Source of the DNA: Paenibacillus bouchesdurhonensis
GTDB lineage: Bacteria > Bacillota > Bacilli > Paenibacillales > Paenibacillaceae
NCBI RefSeq assembly: GCF_900155685.1
Contig: NZ_LT732548.1
Span: 3,588,686 to 3,652,685 of the forward strand
Direction: 5' to 3'
DNA length: 64,000 bases
Shown here in pieces: positions 6,400-14,057 of this stretch (its first letter is position 1; each line of letters begins with the position of its first letter). Made by a program: the position numbers and the translations under genes. The notes beneath the pieces are model-generated. The model saw only the letters and a program-made list of their open reading frames with translations, ran no database searches and was not told the origin of the DNA.

Positions 6400-8489
6400 A
6401 ACATTGGCCCTCCCCTATTCGATTTCATAATCTCATTAGCCGTCTTCGCTGCGTCGAGCTCTAACCGCTGTTGTTTAAGAGACTGTTCAAATTGCTGACT
6501 CTGCTGCTCCTGCTGAACTCGCTGATCCGTGAGCTGTTGTATAGCCATCTGCATTTGTTGGTTCTCCTGCTGCAGCTGCTGGACTTGCTGCTGAGCCTGC
6601 GCGAACTGTTGTTGCAGCCCCGCTTGTTCCTCGATTCGTTGCTTGATGACGTCCATCGGTTCCATACGCCCAGTCTGAATAACATAACGCACAGCCTCAG
6701 CATCGATCATAGGCAGCCCCGTAATTGGATCCTGAACATTGAGCAAATTGAAAGCTAGTTGCAGCCAGTATTCGCGGTCTTGTGGCTTGTCTACACCGAT
6801 ATGGACATTCAGATCAAACTCGGGCACGAATTCCTCTTGCACTGGCTGCGGTTCGCCTGGAAGTAGCTCCCCTGTCTCGTCCGTCGATGCTGAGGCATCA
6901 AATTCCGCATCGACTCGGGATATGATAGCGTCGCGGCTAATACTGACATTTCTGCGGCCTGTTACCCGTGCAATCCGCTGAGTCGTGTAAAACTGTGCGA
7001 TCAGTTCCACGTATTGAGTAAATACCTCGATTAGTGCTTCGCTGATCAAATCGGAAACGGTATTCAGGCGCGTTCCAGAAGCTGCAATAAGCGTCTTCGC
7101 CTGCTCCCCTGATGTGACCTTGCTGTTGGCTTGGCCATTCGCTGAATCGAATACACCGGGGATCTTCTGAAGCATTTCGTCATAGTAAGCCAAGCTGTTA
7201 AATACGGTACTCGGAACATTGACGCCTTCGAGCTCTTTAACGCCACTCATACGCCCCATAGCGACCGGAAGCATTGCGCCAGGCAAGCCCCGCTGCTCTT
7301 GCCATGTCCGCGGCTTAGTGATTGCCCCTTCCTCGTACATGATCGCGGATCCACCCTGCTTCGCCATCGTCTCAATTGCGATTTCAGCATACTTGTTTTT
7401 AAATATCTGCGGCTTGATCATGTCGCGCATGAAGCCCTTGCCCCAAGGGTTACCCTCTTCTGGATATAACGTTCGAGCGGTGAATGGGTACTGGCCGTGG
7501 TCATATACATACGCTTTATGCTCCAGGAACACGCCGGAAGTCGATACGTAAATACAGTGAACACCTTCCATGCTGCCGTCAGCCTTGGCCAAGTACTCTG
7601 ACGGGTCAATTCCCTGCATCAGCTTCTCGTCGGCCTGTTCTGTGAAAAGCTCCTTATCCTCTTTGCTGACCAACTTCGGCAGCCCTCGATACCAGTACTC
7701 GATTAAGCCGGAAGTCTTCTCGCTAACCGTTGTGTTAAACGAAGACTCCCCGCCTCGGCTATCGTATACGTCTGTGCTGAATATCTCGACTTCGGAGGAC
7801 ACATTATCAGGCATAACCTTCTTTCCCTGCTCTGGCCAGCGCTTTTTGAAGTATTCGAGCGGCTTACGCATATGGATAATGATTGCTGACATATCTTGCA
7901 GATAGATAAAATCGTTAATCCGTGGATCCGGGAAGAAGGTACCCAGGTCAACCGGCAGAATGTCGTTTCGTCCTTGGTATCGATTCAGACCCCGGCCGCC
8001 TTCGACCGTTGGGTCATAGATCGTCTTATAAATAAGAGGCCCATGAATCACACAGCGCCGGACAGCCCGGGTATGCTTGTGTCGGAATTTAATCTGCCGC
8101 AGCTCGTATGGCATGAAGTCGTTCAAGTCCCGCGCCTTTTGCTCGTCTCCAGGCTCCATAGCGCTGTAATCAGGCGTAGGCATCCAGCCGGTAAGCTTAC
8201 CGACGATAGATTCCACTTGGCTAAATACAACGTTCTCCACCGCATCTGGCCGAAATTTCGAGACGGCGTCCGTTCGAAGGCCGCGCCAGTGATCACCCAT
8301 ATAAAAGCGTTGCTCCTGCTGCCAGATCGCTTCCATCGGCTGCCTTGCTGCCTTGAACACTTGATAGTCCTGGCTGACGGTATCCCATATTTTCTGCTGC
8401 TCCGGCGTATTCGGGTTAGTGCTATCTTGCCGATCGGTAGATGTATCGGTAAAAATACCTTTGAATTTTTCAATCACACTCACACTCAT
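6396..8489 (-). CDS. Phage portal protein, P22-like
   Basis: The 697-residue product is the dodecameric ring through which DNA is packaged. Its length and features match P22-type portals rather than the shorter SPP1 or HK97 types: an N-terminal helical region with QQEQRFYMGDHW (about 60), a central beta-rich stem and wing region, and a long Gln-rich C-terminal helix (about 600-680) able to form the barrel. It overlaps the small membrane gene upstream (ATGA) and the RyR gene downstream. The Gln-rich tail has 40 or more Gln in about 90 residues. Family assignment was made from length, order and local resemblance. Confidence 0.75.
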   Translation of the reverse strand: MSVSVIEKFKGIFTDTSTDRQDSTNPNTPEQQKIWDTVSQDYQVFKAARQPMEAIWQQEQRFYMGDHWRGLRTDAVSKFRPDAVENVVFSQVESIVGKLTGWMPTPDYSAMEPGDEQKARDLNDFMPYELRQIKFRHKHTRAVRRCVIHGPLIYKTIYDPTVEGGRGLNRYQGRNDILPVDLGTFFPDPRINDFIYLQDMSAIIIHMRKPLEYFKKRWPEQGKKVMPDNVSSEVEIFSTDVYDSRGGESSFNTTVSEKTSGLIEYWYRGLPKLVSKEDKELFTEQADEKLMQGIDPSEYLAKADGSMEGVHCIYVSTSGVFLEHKAYVYDHGQYPFTARTLYPEEGNPWGKGFMRDMIKPQIFKNKYAEIAIETMAKQGGSAIMYEEGAITKPRTWQEQRGLPGAMLPVAMGRMSGVKELEGVNVPSTVFNSLAYYDEMLQKIPGVFDSANGQANSKVTSGEQAKTLIAASGTRLNTVSDLISEALIEVFTQYVELIAQFYTTQRIARVTGRRNVSISRDAIISRVDAEFDASASTDETGELLPGEPQPVQEEFVPEFDLNVHIGVDKPQDREYWLQLAFNLLNVQDPITGLPMIDAEAVRYVIQTGRMEPMDVIKQRIEEQAGLQQQFAQAQQQVQQLQQENQQMQMAIQQLTDQRVQQEQQSQQFEQSLKQQRLELDAAKTANEIMKSNRGGPMF

Positions 8490-8728
8490 GAGCTGTCACC
8501 GTCCACGTCCGGAATATTCGGGTCATCGTACCAGCTCAAAGGCTTACGGCTGGGGATCTCAGGAGGCGGGTCTTCCATTGCCTTGGTCATTGATACGTAC
8601 TCCGTGTAATTCCTGGACATCAGCTTGTCGGTCAGCTCCCGGATTGTCTTGTCCTTATCGCGAATCATCAAACACAAAAAAGTGATGGTCACCATTGCCA
8701 TCACCAGTACCATCAAAGCGTAGATCAT
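8486..8728 (-). CDS. Small membrane protein of the phage late operon
   Basis: The 80-residue protein has one N-terminal hydrophobic segment (MIYALMVLVMAMVTITFLCL), then a charged helix and an acidic Pro-rich tail. This resembles small coiled-coil membrane proteins in phages, but it lies beside the portal rather than in a lysis block. It overlaps the portal start by four bases. Function unknown. Confidence 0.55.
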   Translation of the reverse strand: MIYALMVLVMAMVTITFLCLMIRDKDKTIRELTDKLMSRNYTEYVSMTKAMEDPPPEIPSRKPLSWYDDPNIPDVDGDSS

Positions 8729-8784
8729 TCCGCTTCATCCTTCCTCAACTTGCATATTTATTCGTTTTACCGCCATTCGCTCAA

Positions 8785-8817
8785 AATCAAAAAGCCCATA
8801 ACCATGCGGCTTATGAG
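8785..8817 (-). terminator. Possible terminator downstream of terminase
   Basis: The minus strand reads CTCATAAGCC-GCAT-GG-TTATGGG, a stem with one bulge, followed by CTTTTTGATTTT. It lies 40 bases past a stronger hairpin, as a possible second stop after the terminase genes. Confidence 0.4.
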
Positions 8818-8851
8818 CGATTGTATATTCTATGCATAATAGTCTTGCCGT

Positions 8852-8886
8852 TAAAAAAGTGAAAACCCTTATGCATCAAGGGTTTT
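8852..8886 (-). terminator. Intrinsic terminator after large terminase
   Basis: A perfect 9-bp stem AAAACCCTT / AAGGGTTTT with a 7-base loop at 8862-8886 is followed on the minus strand by CACTTTTTTAA. It would end terminase transcription before the portal operon, so the portal block probably needs its own promoter between 8729 and 8850 or readthrough. Confidence 0.7.
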
Positions 8887-8947
8887 AGCGTTCGGACATA
8901 TTCACAAAAGCTTGTGTTTTGAACACATGTCTTGCATACCGTATGCA

Positions 8948-10786
8948 TTACCAGAACCCCTGAACCTTGGGCATGTCGTCGTCATCGTCATCATCAAAGT
9001 CTGACCGGCGACCAGGCAACGCCTCAGGAATTGCAGACCAGGCTTCCTCAGTTGCAAGGCTCATACTTTGTTGGTCTCTCGCTTTATGGGCTATCGCTAG
9101 TGCCATGATCGTGTCATCGTGCTTCCCTGTAATCGCCTCAGGCTTACCCTTATCATTACGGACAAATGTAAGCATTTCCTGTAGTGTGAGTATATCGTTT
9201 ATAGTCTCTATGCTCTCTCGGACAACCGTAACGAGGTTAGATATGATTACTGGTCGAGTAATGCTTGTTGTTCGGAATCCGAACTTGTCATCCTGCTTAT
9301 CTCCGTGATTACTATCAACGTTCTCACGCCGATACTGCTTATAGTAATTCAGCCGCGTCAGCTCTTTTACAGGATGGAGATCAAAGTTCATCTCAATCGC
9401 TATCAGAGCGTCATTGTAATATTTGCCTAAGCAGTACATGTACTTGGCAAATAAATCAGTATCTATATGTCCGTGCCAAACAGCGACCTGATCGCCGGTT
9501 ATATTATCTAAGACTTGGCCAGACGAGAAGTCTGCCCCTCCTTCGGCGATGTCGCCCCCGATCACATACGGCCTTCCCTTTGAAGGTTGCTTATATAGCG
9601 TTATGAATCCGGACTCGTCAGGTACGAACCGAATTGAGTTATCCCAAATCTGTTCCCCATGTACATCCCAAATGAAATCCCCTCTAAGCGGCTCGTTTGT
9701 CTTATATCTTTTCCGCAACTCCTCGATTCGAGCGATGACTTTTTCCTTGTCGAATATAGGTTTCCCCGTGGCTAGGAAAGCCTCTTCTGGGTAGCACGGG
9801 TACTCCTGGTCAAGTTCATCTTTCAAGTCTTTCCACTTGTTGTAGTACCAGTTAAGCTGCTCCCAGTCTAGGCCTTCTTCCTTCCTTAAGCGCTTGATTT
9901 TCTCAAAAATCTTCCTCAATTCGCTCGATGGTTGCGACCCGAAGTTATTTACTGCTTGAATAAACTCTTCCTTTCCCTTGACTGTAAAGGGAAGTCTATA
10001 TTCTGCTGTTCTCCACCAGACGTAAAATTTATTCTCCCAGTTGTTTTCCCCGTCCCAGAGATCCTTGTATTCATTAAAACCGTCTGCGGTGGTCTCCAGG
10101 ATCTGAATACTGTCTTTGGTAAGTGCTTGCCCAAGCCCTGCAATAATCGACTGCATCTCAGACCAAAACGCAGCTTCTGAGCCGTGAAAGAAGTTAATCG
10201 TCTTAGACCGTCCGACATCTTTATTACCGGCTGTATTTACGCGCCAGCGGCTATTCAGGACGTCGAAATGAAACTCTCGTCGGTTGTTATACTTTATAGA
10301 CGGTTGCAGCACTTCGGGAAGTTGGTTGTAAATGTACTTCGCTTTATCCTCGAATATAGTATTCGTATTATCTCCGCTGTCGGCTAGGGTGAACCCTGAA
10401 AAGTTTTTGTTTATGAGCGCATTAGCTAACTGATATGCAGTGATAAACGAGGTAAAGCCCTGCTGCCTCCCTTTCAACACTAGGAATTTTAAATGCAGCC
10501 GTTCCCCTTTTTGATATTCTTCCTTTGCTTTATTAATATCGTTCAGGAAGCTCCGTTGTACTTCATTGAGGAAGAAGGGAACTGTATTCATATCCTTGTC
10601 AACAATGACAAAGAACATTTCAATCAAGTATTCCGGATATCTGTTTATTTCCTCTCGGATCGCCGCATTCTCCGGCTCGATGAAATGTTCGGCTGCCGCC
10701 TGAATGAATTGACTATCGCGCTCTATATCATGATGTGTCTCCCACAACTCGCGACGACGGGTAATGATCTCCTGACATGTCCTCAT
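8948..10786 (-). CDS. terL: Terminase large subunit
   Basis: The 612-residue protein is the ATP-driven packaging motor and nuclease. The ATPase half includes KGRQQGFTSF (about residue 108, the adapted Walker A in the RQxG form) and the FHGSEAAFW region (about 210, just after the Walker B strand). The C-terminal RNase H-like nuclease begins with GGDIAEGGADFSSG (about 405) and has the acidic residue in AIEMNFD (about 462). The C-terminus is an unusual run of Asp (about 597-604). It overlaps the small subunit stop by four bases, starting at ATG 10786, as expected for a terS-terL pair. Confidence 0.9.
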   Translation of the reverse strand: MRTCQEIITRRRELWETHHDIERDSQFIQAAAEHFIEPENAAIREEINRYPEYLIEMFFVIVDKDMNTVPFFLNEVQRSFLNDINKAKEEYQKGERLHLKFLVLKGRQQGFTSFITAYQLANALINKNFSGFTLADSGDNTNTIFEDKAKYIYNQLPEVLQPSIKYNNRREFHFDVLNSRWRVNTAGNKDVGRSKTINFFHGSEAAFWSEMQSIIAGLGQALTKDSIQILETTADGFNEYKDLWDGENNWENKFYVWWRTAEYRLPFTVKGKEEFIQAVNNFGSQPSSELRKIFEKIKRLRKEEGLDWEQLNWYYNKWKDLKDELDQEYPCYPEEAFLATGKPIFDKEKVIARIEELRKRYKTNEPLRGDFIWDVHGEQIWDNSIRFVPDESGFITLYKQPSKGRPYVIGGDIAEGGADFSSGQVLDNITGDQVAVWHGHIDTDLFAKYMYCLGKYYNDALIAIEMNFDLHPVKELTRLNYYKQYRRENVDSNHGDKQDDKFGFRTTSITRPVIISNLVTVVRESIETINDILTLQEMLTFVRNDKGKPEAITGKHDDTIMALAIAHKARDQQSMSLATEEAWSAIPEALPGRRSDFDDDDDDDMPKVQGFW

Positions 10787-11463
10787 TTGAAAAAGTCCTC
10801 AAGTTTATTGCGGATAGTGAGATCGATCTTGGATTCATCCTTGAACATGCCTAAGTGACGAGCGATGTTATCCAGTGCTTTGTCCTGGTCATGCATTTTG
10901 ATCTCCAGCCCCGCAGCGGTTGCCTTGGCCCCGGCATACAGCGCCTTTGCCTTTGGACTCAGATCCCGAGTATCGTTAATGTGCAGCTGCCCATGGCCTT
11001 CCCCGTGGCAATTTGGGCACTTCGGATGCGGCCGAATCAACGGATCAAATCCATAGCCGCCAGCATCTGACGGCAATTTGACTGGCTCATTACCCTGTTC
11101 CGCCTCGATCCTCGCAATCTCACCCGCAGCCTCGTACTCCACCTCATCGATCCATTGGTATTGATGCCCGATGCCGAAGCAATAACGGCAGCAAACTCGC
11201 CGGAAATGGATGATCTCGTTCGGATCCGCAAAGGCGATATCGATCCAGCGCTGAAGCACCTGCTCCGCTTTGATCTCTACCTTTTCAGCTCGTTTGTTCA
11301 TTGCCTCTTCAATGGCCTTCTGAACCTTAACATTACTTAACAGACGGCTTGCCTGCTGTTCTGCTGTCTTAGCACTGTATTTTGCCCTGATCGCCGCTTG
11401 CTTGGCATTGAGATCGACCAGGTACTCTTTAACGAATAATTTCTGCTTGGCCGTCAATGCCAT
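10783..11463 (-). CDS. terS: Terminase small subunit with zinc-finger insert
   Basis: The 226-residue protein recognises the phage packaging site. The N-terminal helix-turn-helix (about 1-60: TAKQKLFVKEYLVDLNAKQA) is typical of the Terminase_2 family. Between it and the C-terminal oligomerisation region sits a segment with CCRYCFG (about 91-97) and CPNCHG (about 148-153), four cysteines that could form a zinc ribbon. Similar zinc inserts occur in some Firmicutes phage terminases. Directly upstream of terL with overlapping ends. Confidence 0.85.
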   Translation of the reverse strand: MALTAKQKLFVKEYLVDLNAKQAAIRAKYSAKTAEQQASRLLSNVKVQKAIEEAMNKRAEKVEIKAEQVLQRWIDIAFADPNEIIHFRRVCCRYCFGIGHQYQWIDEVEYEAAGEIARIEAEQGNEPVKLPSDAGGYGFDPLIRPHPKCPNCHGEGHGQLHINDTRDLSPKAKALYAGAKATAAGLEIKMHDQDKALDNIARHLGMFKDESKIDLTIRNKLEDFFK

Positions 11464-11478
11464 CGCACTCAGCTCCTT

Positions 11479-11682
11479 TCAGGAATATTTAAGCGGGATC
11501 TCGTTGTATGTTTTGCATCGTGGGCACCTTGTCACTGGATTCGGAAACTCTTCAAGATCGAACCGTCGAGAAAACCAGTGCCCGCATTTCCCGCATTTAA
11601 TATCGATTTTAGGGCTTTTCCCGAAAAGCATACTGACGGACAAGTTCCAACCTTGAAAATCTCTTGCTCTAACAACCTTCAC
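11479..11682 (-). CDS. Small zinc-ribbon phage protein
   Basis: The 67-residue product has CGKC (about 30) and CPRC (about 53), a four-cysteine zinc ribbon similar in layout to the Com translational regulators and other small nucleic-acid-binding phage proteins. It lies immediately upstream of terS. Role unknown. Confidence 0.6.
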   Translation of the reverse strand: MKVVRARDFQGWNLSVSMLFGKSPKIDIKCGKCGHWFSRRFDLEEFPNPVTRCPRCKTYNEIPLKYS

Positions 11683-11712
11683 GCGTCCTCAGCTCCTTTC
11701 GTGAATTGTAAA

Positions 11713-11828
11713 TGCAGCCAGAAGGATTCGAACCTTCACATATGTGTTCTTCTGGGTCTTAGGCGGATCACATCCTACCAGAACCGTCACATACACCCTC
11801 TTGCGTCTACCTATTCCGCCATGGCTGC
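11713..11828 (-). tRNA. tRNA-like gene with intact acceptor, D and T arms but oversize anticodon region
   Basis: On the minus strand GCAGCCA at the 5' end pairs perfectly with TGGCTGC at the 3' end, followed by discriminator A. The D arm GCG-GAATAGGTAGA-CGC is of the Leu/Ser type and the T arm GAAGG-TTCGAAT-CCTTC is perfect. Between them lie about 64 bases instead of the 30-35 expected for a long-variable-arm tRNA. That segment folds as one long imperfect hairpin (TATGTG/CACATA then TTCTGG/CCAGAA) and has no standard five-base-pair anticodon stem. A loop ATGTGAT would offer anticodon GTG, but its stem is poor. No CCA is coded. It may be a decayed tRNA, a tRNA carrying an insertion, or a tRNA mimic. 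Confidence 0.5.
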
Positions 11829-11830
11829 AA

Positions 11831-11857
11831 AATAAAAAAGCACCCGTTAAGGTGCTC
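11831..11857 (-). terminator. Intrinsic terminator after anti-defence pair
   Basis: AGCACC-TTAACG-GGTGCT on the minus strand, followed by TTTTTATTTT, overlaps the stop codon of the Acb2-like gene. It closes the small operon before the tRNA-like gene. Confidence 0.75.
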
Positions 11858-12059
11858 AGTTCCTCGCTACTGCCGCATTAGCCCACATAACGGCTTCCTC
11901 CAGCTTCGTCATAGCTAATGACTTCTCGCGGCTATTCGGTGCCTTCTCGTCGATCAAGTAGGCCAGTTCCTTCGCCTTCTCACGGATCGCCGTATAAATT
12001 TCAGGTTGCCCTGGCTTCGGTGCGTGATAGCTAAAGTTATTCTCGATTTGCGGATTCAT
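11856..12059 (-). CDS. Acb2-like cyclic-nucleotide sponge (anti-CBASS)
   Basis: The 67-residue protein matches the Acb2/Tad1 helical-hairpin family by its conserved strings: N-terminal IENNFSYHAPKPGQ, then YTAIREKAKELAYLI (about 22-36) and SREKSLAMTKLEEAVMWANA (about 43-62). Acb2 proteins form hexamers that bind cyclic di- and trinucleotides and so silence CBASS; the single-domain form without the extra beta region of Tad1 suggests Acb2 rather than Tad1. Which nucleotide it binds is inferred. Its start overlaps the stop of the Tad2-like gene by four bases, so the two are almost certainly made together. Confidence 0.85.
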   Translation of the reverse strand: MNPQIENNFSYHAPKPGQPEIYTAIREKAKELAYLIDEKAPNSREKSLAMTKLEEAVMWANAAVARN

Positions 12060-12301
12060 TTGACAACCTCCCAGTCCTCTGCAAGCATATCAGTTTGAGA
12101 TGCAAGCCAAGGAACACGACTTTTAGGTGCTTTCAGATTATCTGTTTGGAGCCCGGTAGTGTCAATAAAAATATAAGGACTCGTCATCTTGCTGTGCTCA
12201 TCAGGACGCTGCAATTCGATAAAGATCCCCTTGCCGTTCCAACCACTGCGCGCAACTCTTTCACCGGCCTTTAAGCTTTCAATCGCTTGGCCAAAATTCA
12301 T
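12056..12301 (-). CDS. Tad2-like (DUF2829) anti-Thoeris sponge
   Basis: The 81-residue product starts at the ATG at 12301, chosen because it matches the start of the paralogue (MNFG.AIESLK) and leaves space for the GAGAGG site; an ATG at 12313 is directly on that site. It carries ARSGWNGKG and VPWLASQTDMLAEDWEVV, the ends of the DUF2829/Tad2 family. Tad2 proteins are tetramers that trap the Thoeris signal 1''-3' gcADPR. Overlap with the Acb2-like gene gives a two-gene nucleotide-sponge operon led by a small HTH gene. The family is sure; the ligand is inferred. Confidence 0.85.
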   Translation of the reverse strand: MNFGQAIESLKAGERVARSGWNGKGIFIELQRPDEHSKMTSPYIFIDTTGLQTDNLKAPKSRVPWLASQTDMLAEDWEVVK

Positions 12302-12323
12302 TTTATTTATCATCCTCTCAGAT

Positions 12324-12605
12324 TTAATAAAAAATGTCGCCAGATAAGGCTAAGACCAACTTGCTCAAGGCGTTTGCTCTCATCCTTCTTGCGGTTCTGT
12401 CACTCACACCCAGTTCAGCAGCTATTTCCCACTCATACCAGTGTTTTTTACTCATAAAAGCAAGTTTGATCACCTGTTCCTCTTCATCGGTCAGGACGGT
12501 TTCAATCGCTTGATCTATCAATCTCGCCACTGGGTTATTAGCGAACTTATATGCTTGATAAAGCCTCAACTCTTCGCAAAGCTGCTTCTTATCGATTTCA
12601 TCCAC
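12324..12605 (-). CDS. Phage HTH protein, sigma-70 region 4-like
   Basis: A 93-residue protein with a helix-turn-helix near the C-terminus (WEIAAELGVSDRTARRMRAN, about 59-78) resembling sigma region 4 and the RinA/ArpU-type late regulators. The N-terminal part is helical. It is 23 bases upstream of the Tad2-like gene and probably the first gene of that operon. It may activate late genes or regulate the accessory cassette. Confidence 0.6.
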   Translation of the reverse strand: MDEIDKKQLCEELRLYQAYKFANNPVARLIDQAIETVLTDEEEQVIKLAFMSKKHWYEWEIAAELGVSDRTARRMRANALSKLVLALSGDIFY

Positions 12606-12674
12606 CTCCGAAGATATAAATTACCGGCACCCGAAGGCACCGGCTAATCAAGGGGAGATGTTAACATGAATAAA

Positions 12675-12748
12675 TCCGAACGGCAGGATTTGAACCTGCG
12701 ACTACTTGCTCCCAAGGCAAGTGTGCTACCTGGCCACACTACATCCGG
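12675..12748 (-). tRNA. tRNA-Pro (TGG)
   Basis: A standard cloverleaf on the minus strand: acceptor CCGGATG/CGTTCGG with two wobble pairs, D arm GTGT/GCAC, anticodon stem CTTGC/GCAAG with loop CTTGGGA giving anticodon TGG, T arm GCAGG-TTCAAAT-CCTGC, discriminator A. CCA is not coded. It reads proline CCA codons. Confidence 0.85.
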
Positions 12749-12751
12749 TTA

Positions 12752-12834
12752 TGGCACCGGCATCAGGATTCGAACCTGAATCTCTGCTACTGTTTTATAG
12801 GGCCCTGCCCGCTCTACCGTTGAGCTATACCGGT
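12752..12834 (-). tRNA. tRNA-like gene with unusual anticodon region, CCA coded
   Basis: Minus strand: acceptor ACCGGTA/TGCCGGT, discriminator G and coded CCA (12752-12754), D arm GCTC-AACGGTA-GAGC and T arm TCAGG-TTCGAAT-CCTGA are all sound. Between D and T arms lie 31 bases instead of about 23, and I find no five-pair anticodon stem with a seven-base loop in them. The body is 80 bases rather than 73. It may carry a small insertion that destroyed the anticodon arm, or be a tRNA-like structure with another use. Confidence 0.45.
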
Positions 12835-12840
12835 GATGTA

Positions 12841-12958
12841 AGACGCAGCCGCCGAACAGTCTGAAACCATTGCCAGCTGCGCCTACTTCGTACAAACGAG
12901 ATCTCCGACCTAGTAGAAATCCCGTCTATACAATTTGCTATGCTATTACTATATCAGG
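12841..12958 (-). other. Non-coding stretch with hairpins upstream of tRNAs
   Basis: The minus-strand RNA can form AGGCGCAGC/GCUGCGUCU (12841-12884, one G-U pair, stable only in this orientation) and ACGGGAU/AUCUCGU (about 12897-12928). They could be processing signals or remains of further tRNA genes. No open frame of note. Confidence 0.35.
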
Positions 12959-12991
12959 ATTTTTCAAGGTCATGGGTATACAAAAAGTATA

Positions 12992-13402
12992 CTATTCATC
13001 CTGAAGCTTTTTATTAATTCGCTGGCTTAACTTTTTAATCCACACATGACTATAGCCTAATTCTTCTGCAATACTTTTCAAATCCTTTTCTTCAACGTCT
13101 CGCATATAAGCCACTTTTGCCTCAACACCTGACAGCTGTCGAAGTATATTCTGTACCTGTTTCCGTGCATCAATCTTTTGGCCGAGCCGCTCGAAAGTTT
13201 TGTCAATTTTCGAATTTGTCTCGTCGTAGGACATCAAAGCCTTGTCAAATGGGATGTGTACCGGTAGAGGGCTCGACGGTAAAACCCCCTTAAAAACCTG
13301 CTGGTTTGAATACTTTATGTCCCCTTCAAGATCCTGCAGTCTCAATTCTAGTATTTCAACTTCTCTGCATAAGTCATAATAAATGTTAACTAGTCCACTC
13401 AT
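12992..13402 (-). CDS. Phage transcription regulator, sigma-70 region 4-like
   Basis: The 136-residue protein has a helical N-terminal half (coiled-coil prone, about 5-30 and 60-95) and a C-terminal helix-turn-helix, DLKSIAEELGYSHVWIKKLS (about 106-125). The layout is that of RinA/ArpU-type late-gene activators and small sigma-like factors in Firmicutes phages. It lies next to the tRNA cassette, upstream of terminase, where such activators are usual. It overlaps a tiny zinc-protein gene by four bases. Confidence 0.65.
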   Translation of the reverse strand: MSGLVNIYYDLCREVEILELRLQDLEGDIKYSNQQVFKGVLPSSPLPVHIPFDKALMSYDETNSKIDKTFERLGQKIDARKQVQNILRQLSGVEAKVAYMRDVEEKDLKSIAEELGYSHVWIKKLSQRINKKLQDE

Positions 13403-13518
13403 GTCCTCTCACCTGCCTTAATGCATTTATGTCTAGGAAACCAATTCACCGTATATCTCTTCCGGCAAACCTTGCAGATCTTATAACGCATCCAGTAAGG
13501 TCGGCGGTATTTAGTCAT
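13399..13518 (-). CDS. Tiny zinc-finger protein (39 aa)
   Basis: ATG 13518 opens a 39-codon frame that ends in ATGA overlapping the next gene. The product is strongly basic with CKVCRKR and a later HKC, a possible C-x2-C...H-x-C zinc site. Tight packing and overlap support its being real. Function unknown. Confidence 0.6.
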   Translation of the reverse strand: MTKYRRPYWMRYKICKVCRKRYTVNWFPRHKCIKAGERT

Positions 13519-13538
13519 TCAACTCAACCTCCTCTCGT

Positions 13539-13904
13539 CTATGCATCACGCATCATCGCTACAGAAGTAAATATAAACTTGCCATAACCCCTGTCCTCCA
13601 CATCTTCGCTCTGGCAGATCGGACAAACGGTAACGGAATGATCTACTTCGTCATCGTCCTCCACATTGAACATTACTGCGCACTCCGCGCATTCGTAGCT
13701 ATGCATCATCAACGGGGGAATTTCCGGCTTGCCCGAATAACTGACCCGTTGTGGCCAATCTATTGGATTTCGCAACCGCTCATGATAGATCATCGTCCGA
13801 ATGGATCCGGGAGTACTACCTAGCTCGAGCGCAATTTCTTTAAGCGGCTTGCCAGCTAGGAACAACTTATTCAATTGCTTTCTGTCTACTTTTTCAGGAT
13901 TCAT
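13539..13904 (-). CDS. HTH and zinc-ribbon regulator
   Basis: Start chosen at ATG 13904 after AGGTGG. The 121-residue product has an N-terminal helix-turn-helix (KPLKEIALELGSTPGSIRTM, about 19-38) and a C-terminal zinc ribbon with CAEC and CPIC (about 71-74 and 93-96) around an acidic segment. It probably binds DNA and may act with the sigma factors around it. Start and family are moderately certain. Confidence 0.6.
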   Translation of the reverse strand: MNPEKVDRKQLNKLFLAGKPLKEIALELGSTPGSIRTMIYHERLRNPIDWPQRVSYSGKPEIPPLMMHSYECAECAVMFNVEDDDEVDHSVTVCPICQSEDVEDRGYGKFIFTSVAMMRDA

Positions 13905-13913
13905 TTGATCCAC

Positions 13914-14057
13914 CTACCCCATTCGTTTATTCGGCGGAGGATCAGAGAGGAATATATAAACCTCCCCGATTAGCTCGCCGTTTTCGTCGTATATCAAATC
14001 CCAAGGGATGTCCTGGAAATACGGATCGACATCATATTTTTCTTTATCAAGCTGCAT
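13914..14057 (-). CDS. Small acidic phage protein, unknown
   Basis: About 47 residues from ATG 14057 (MQLDKEKYDVDPYFQD), acidic and Pro-rich at the end. A longer frame to 14099 has no visible ribosome site. The start overlaps the end of the sigma-factor gene, so translation is probably coupled. Not recognised. Confidence 0.45.
   Translation of the reverse strand: MQLDKEKYDVDPYFQDIPWDLIYDENGELIGEVYIFLSDPPPNKRMG

Noticed and set aside
7896-8609. 237-codon plus-strand frame opposite the portal gene
   Set aside because: Antisense to a clearly coding portal gene, no ribosome site, composition unlike a protein.
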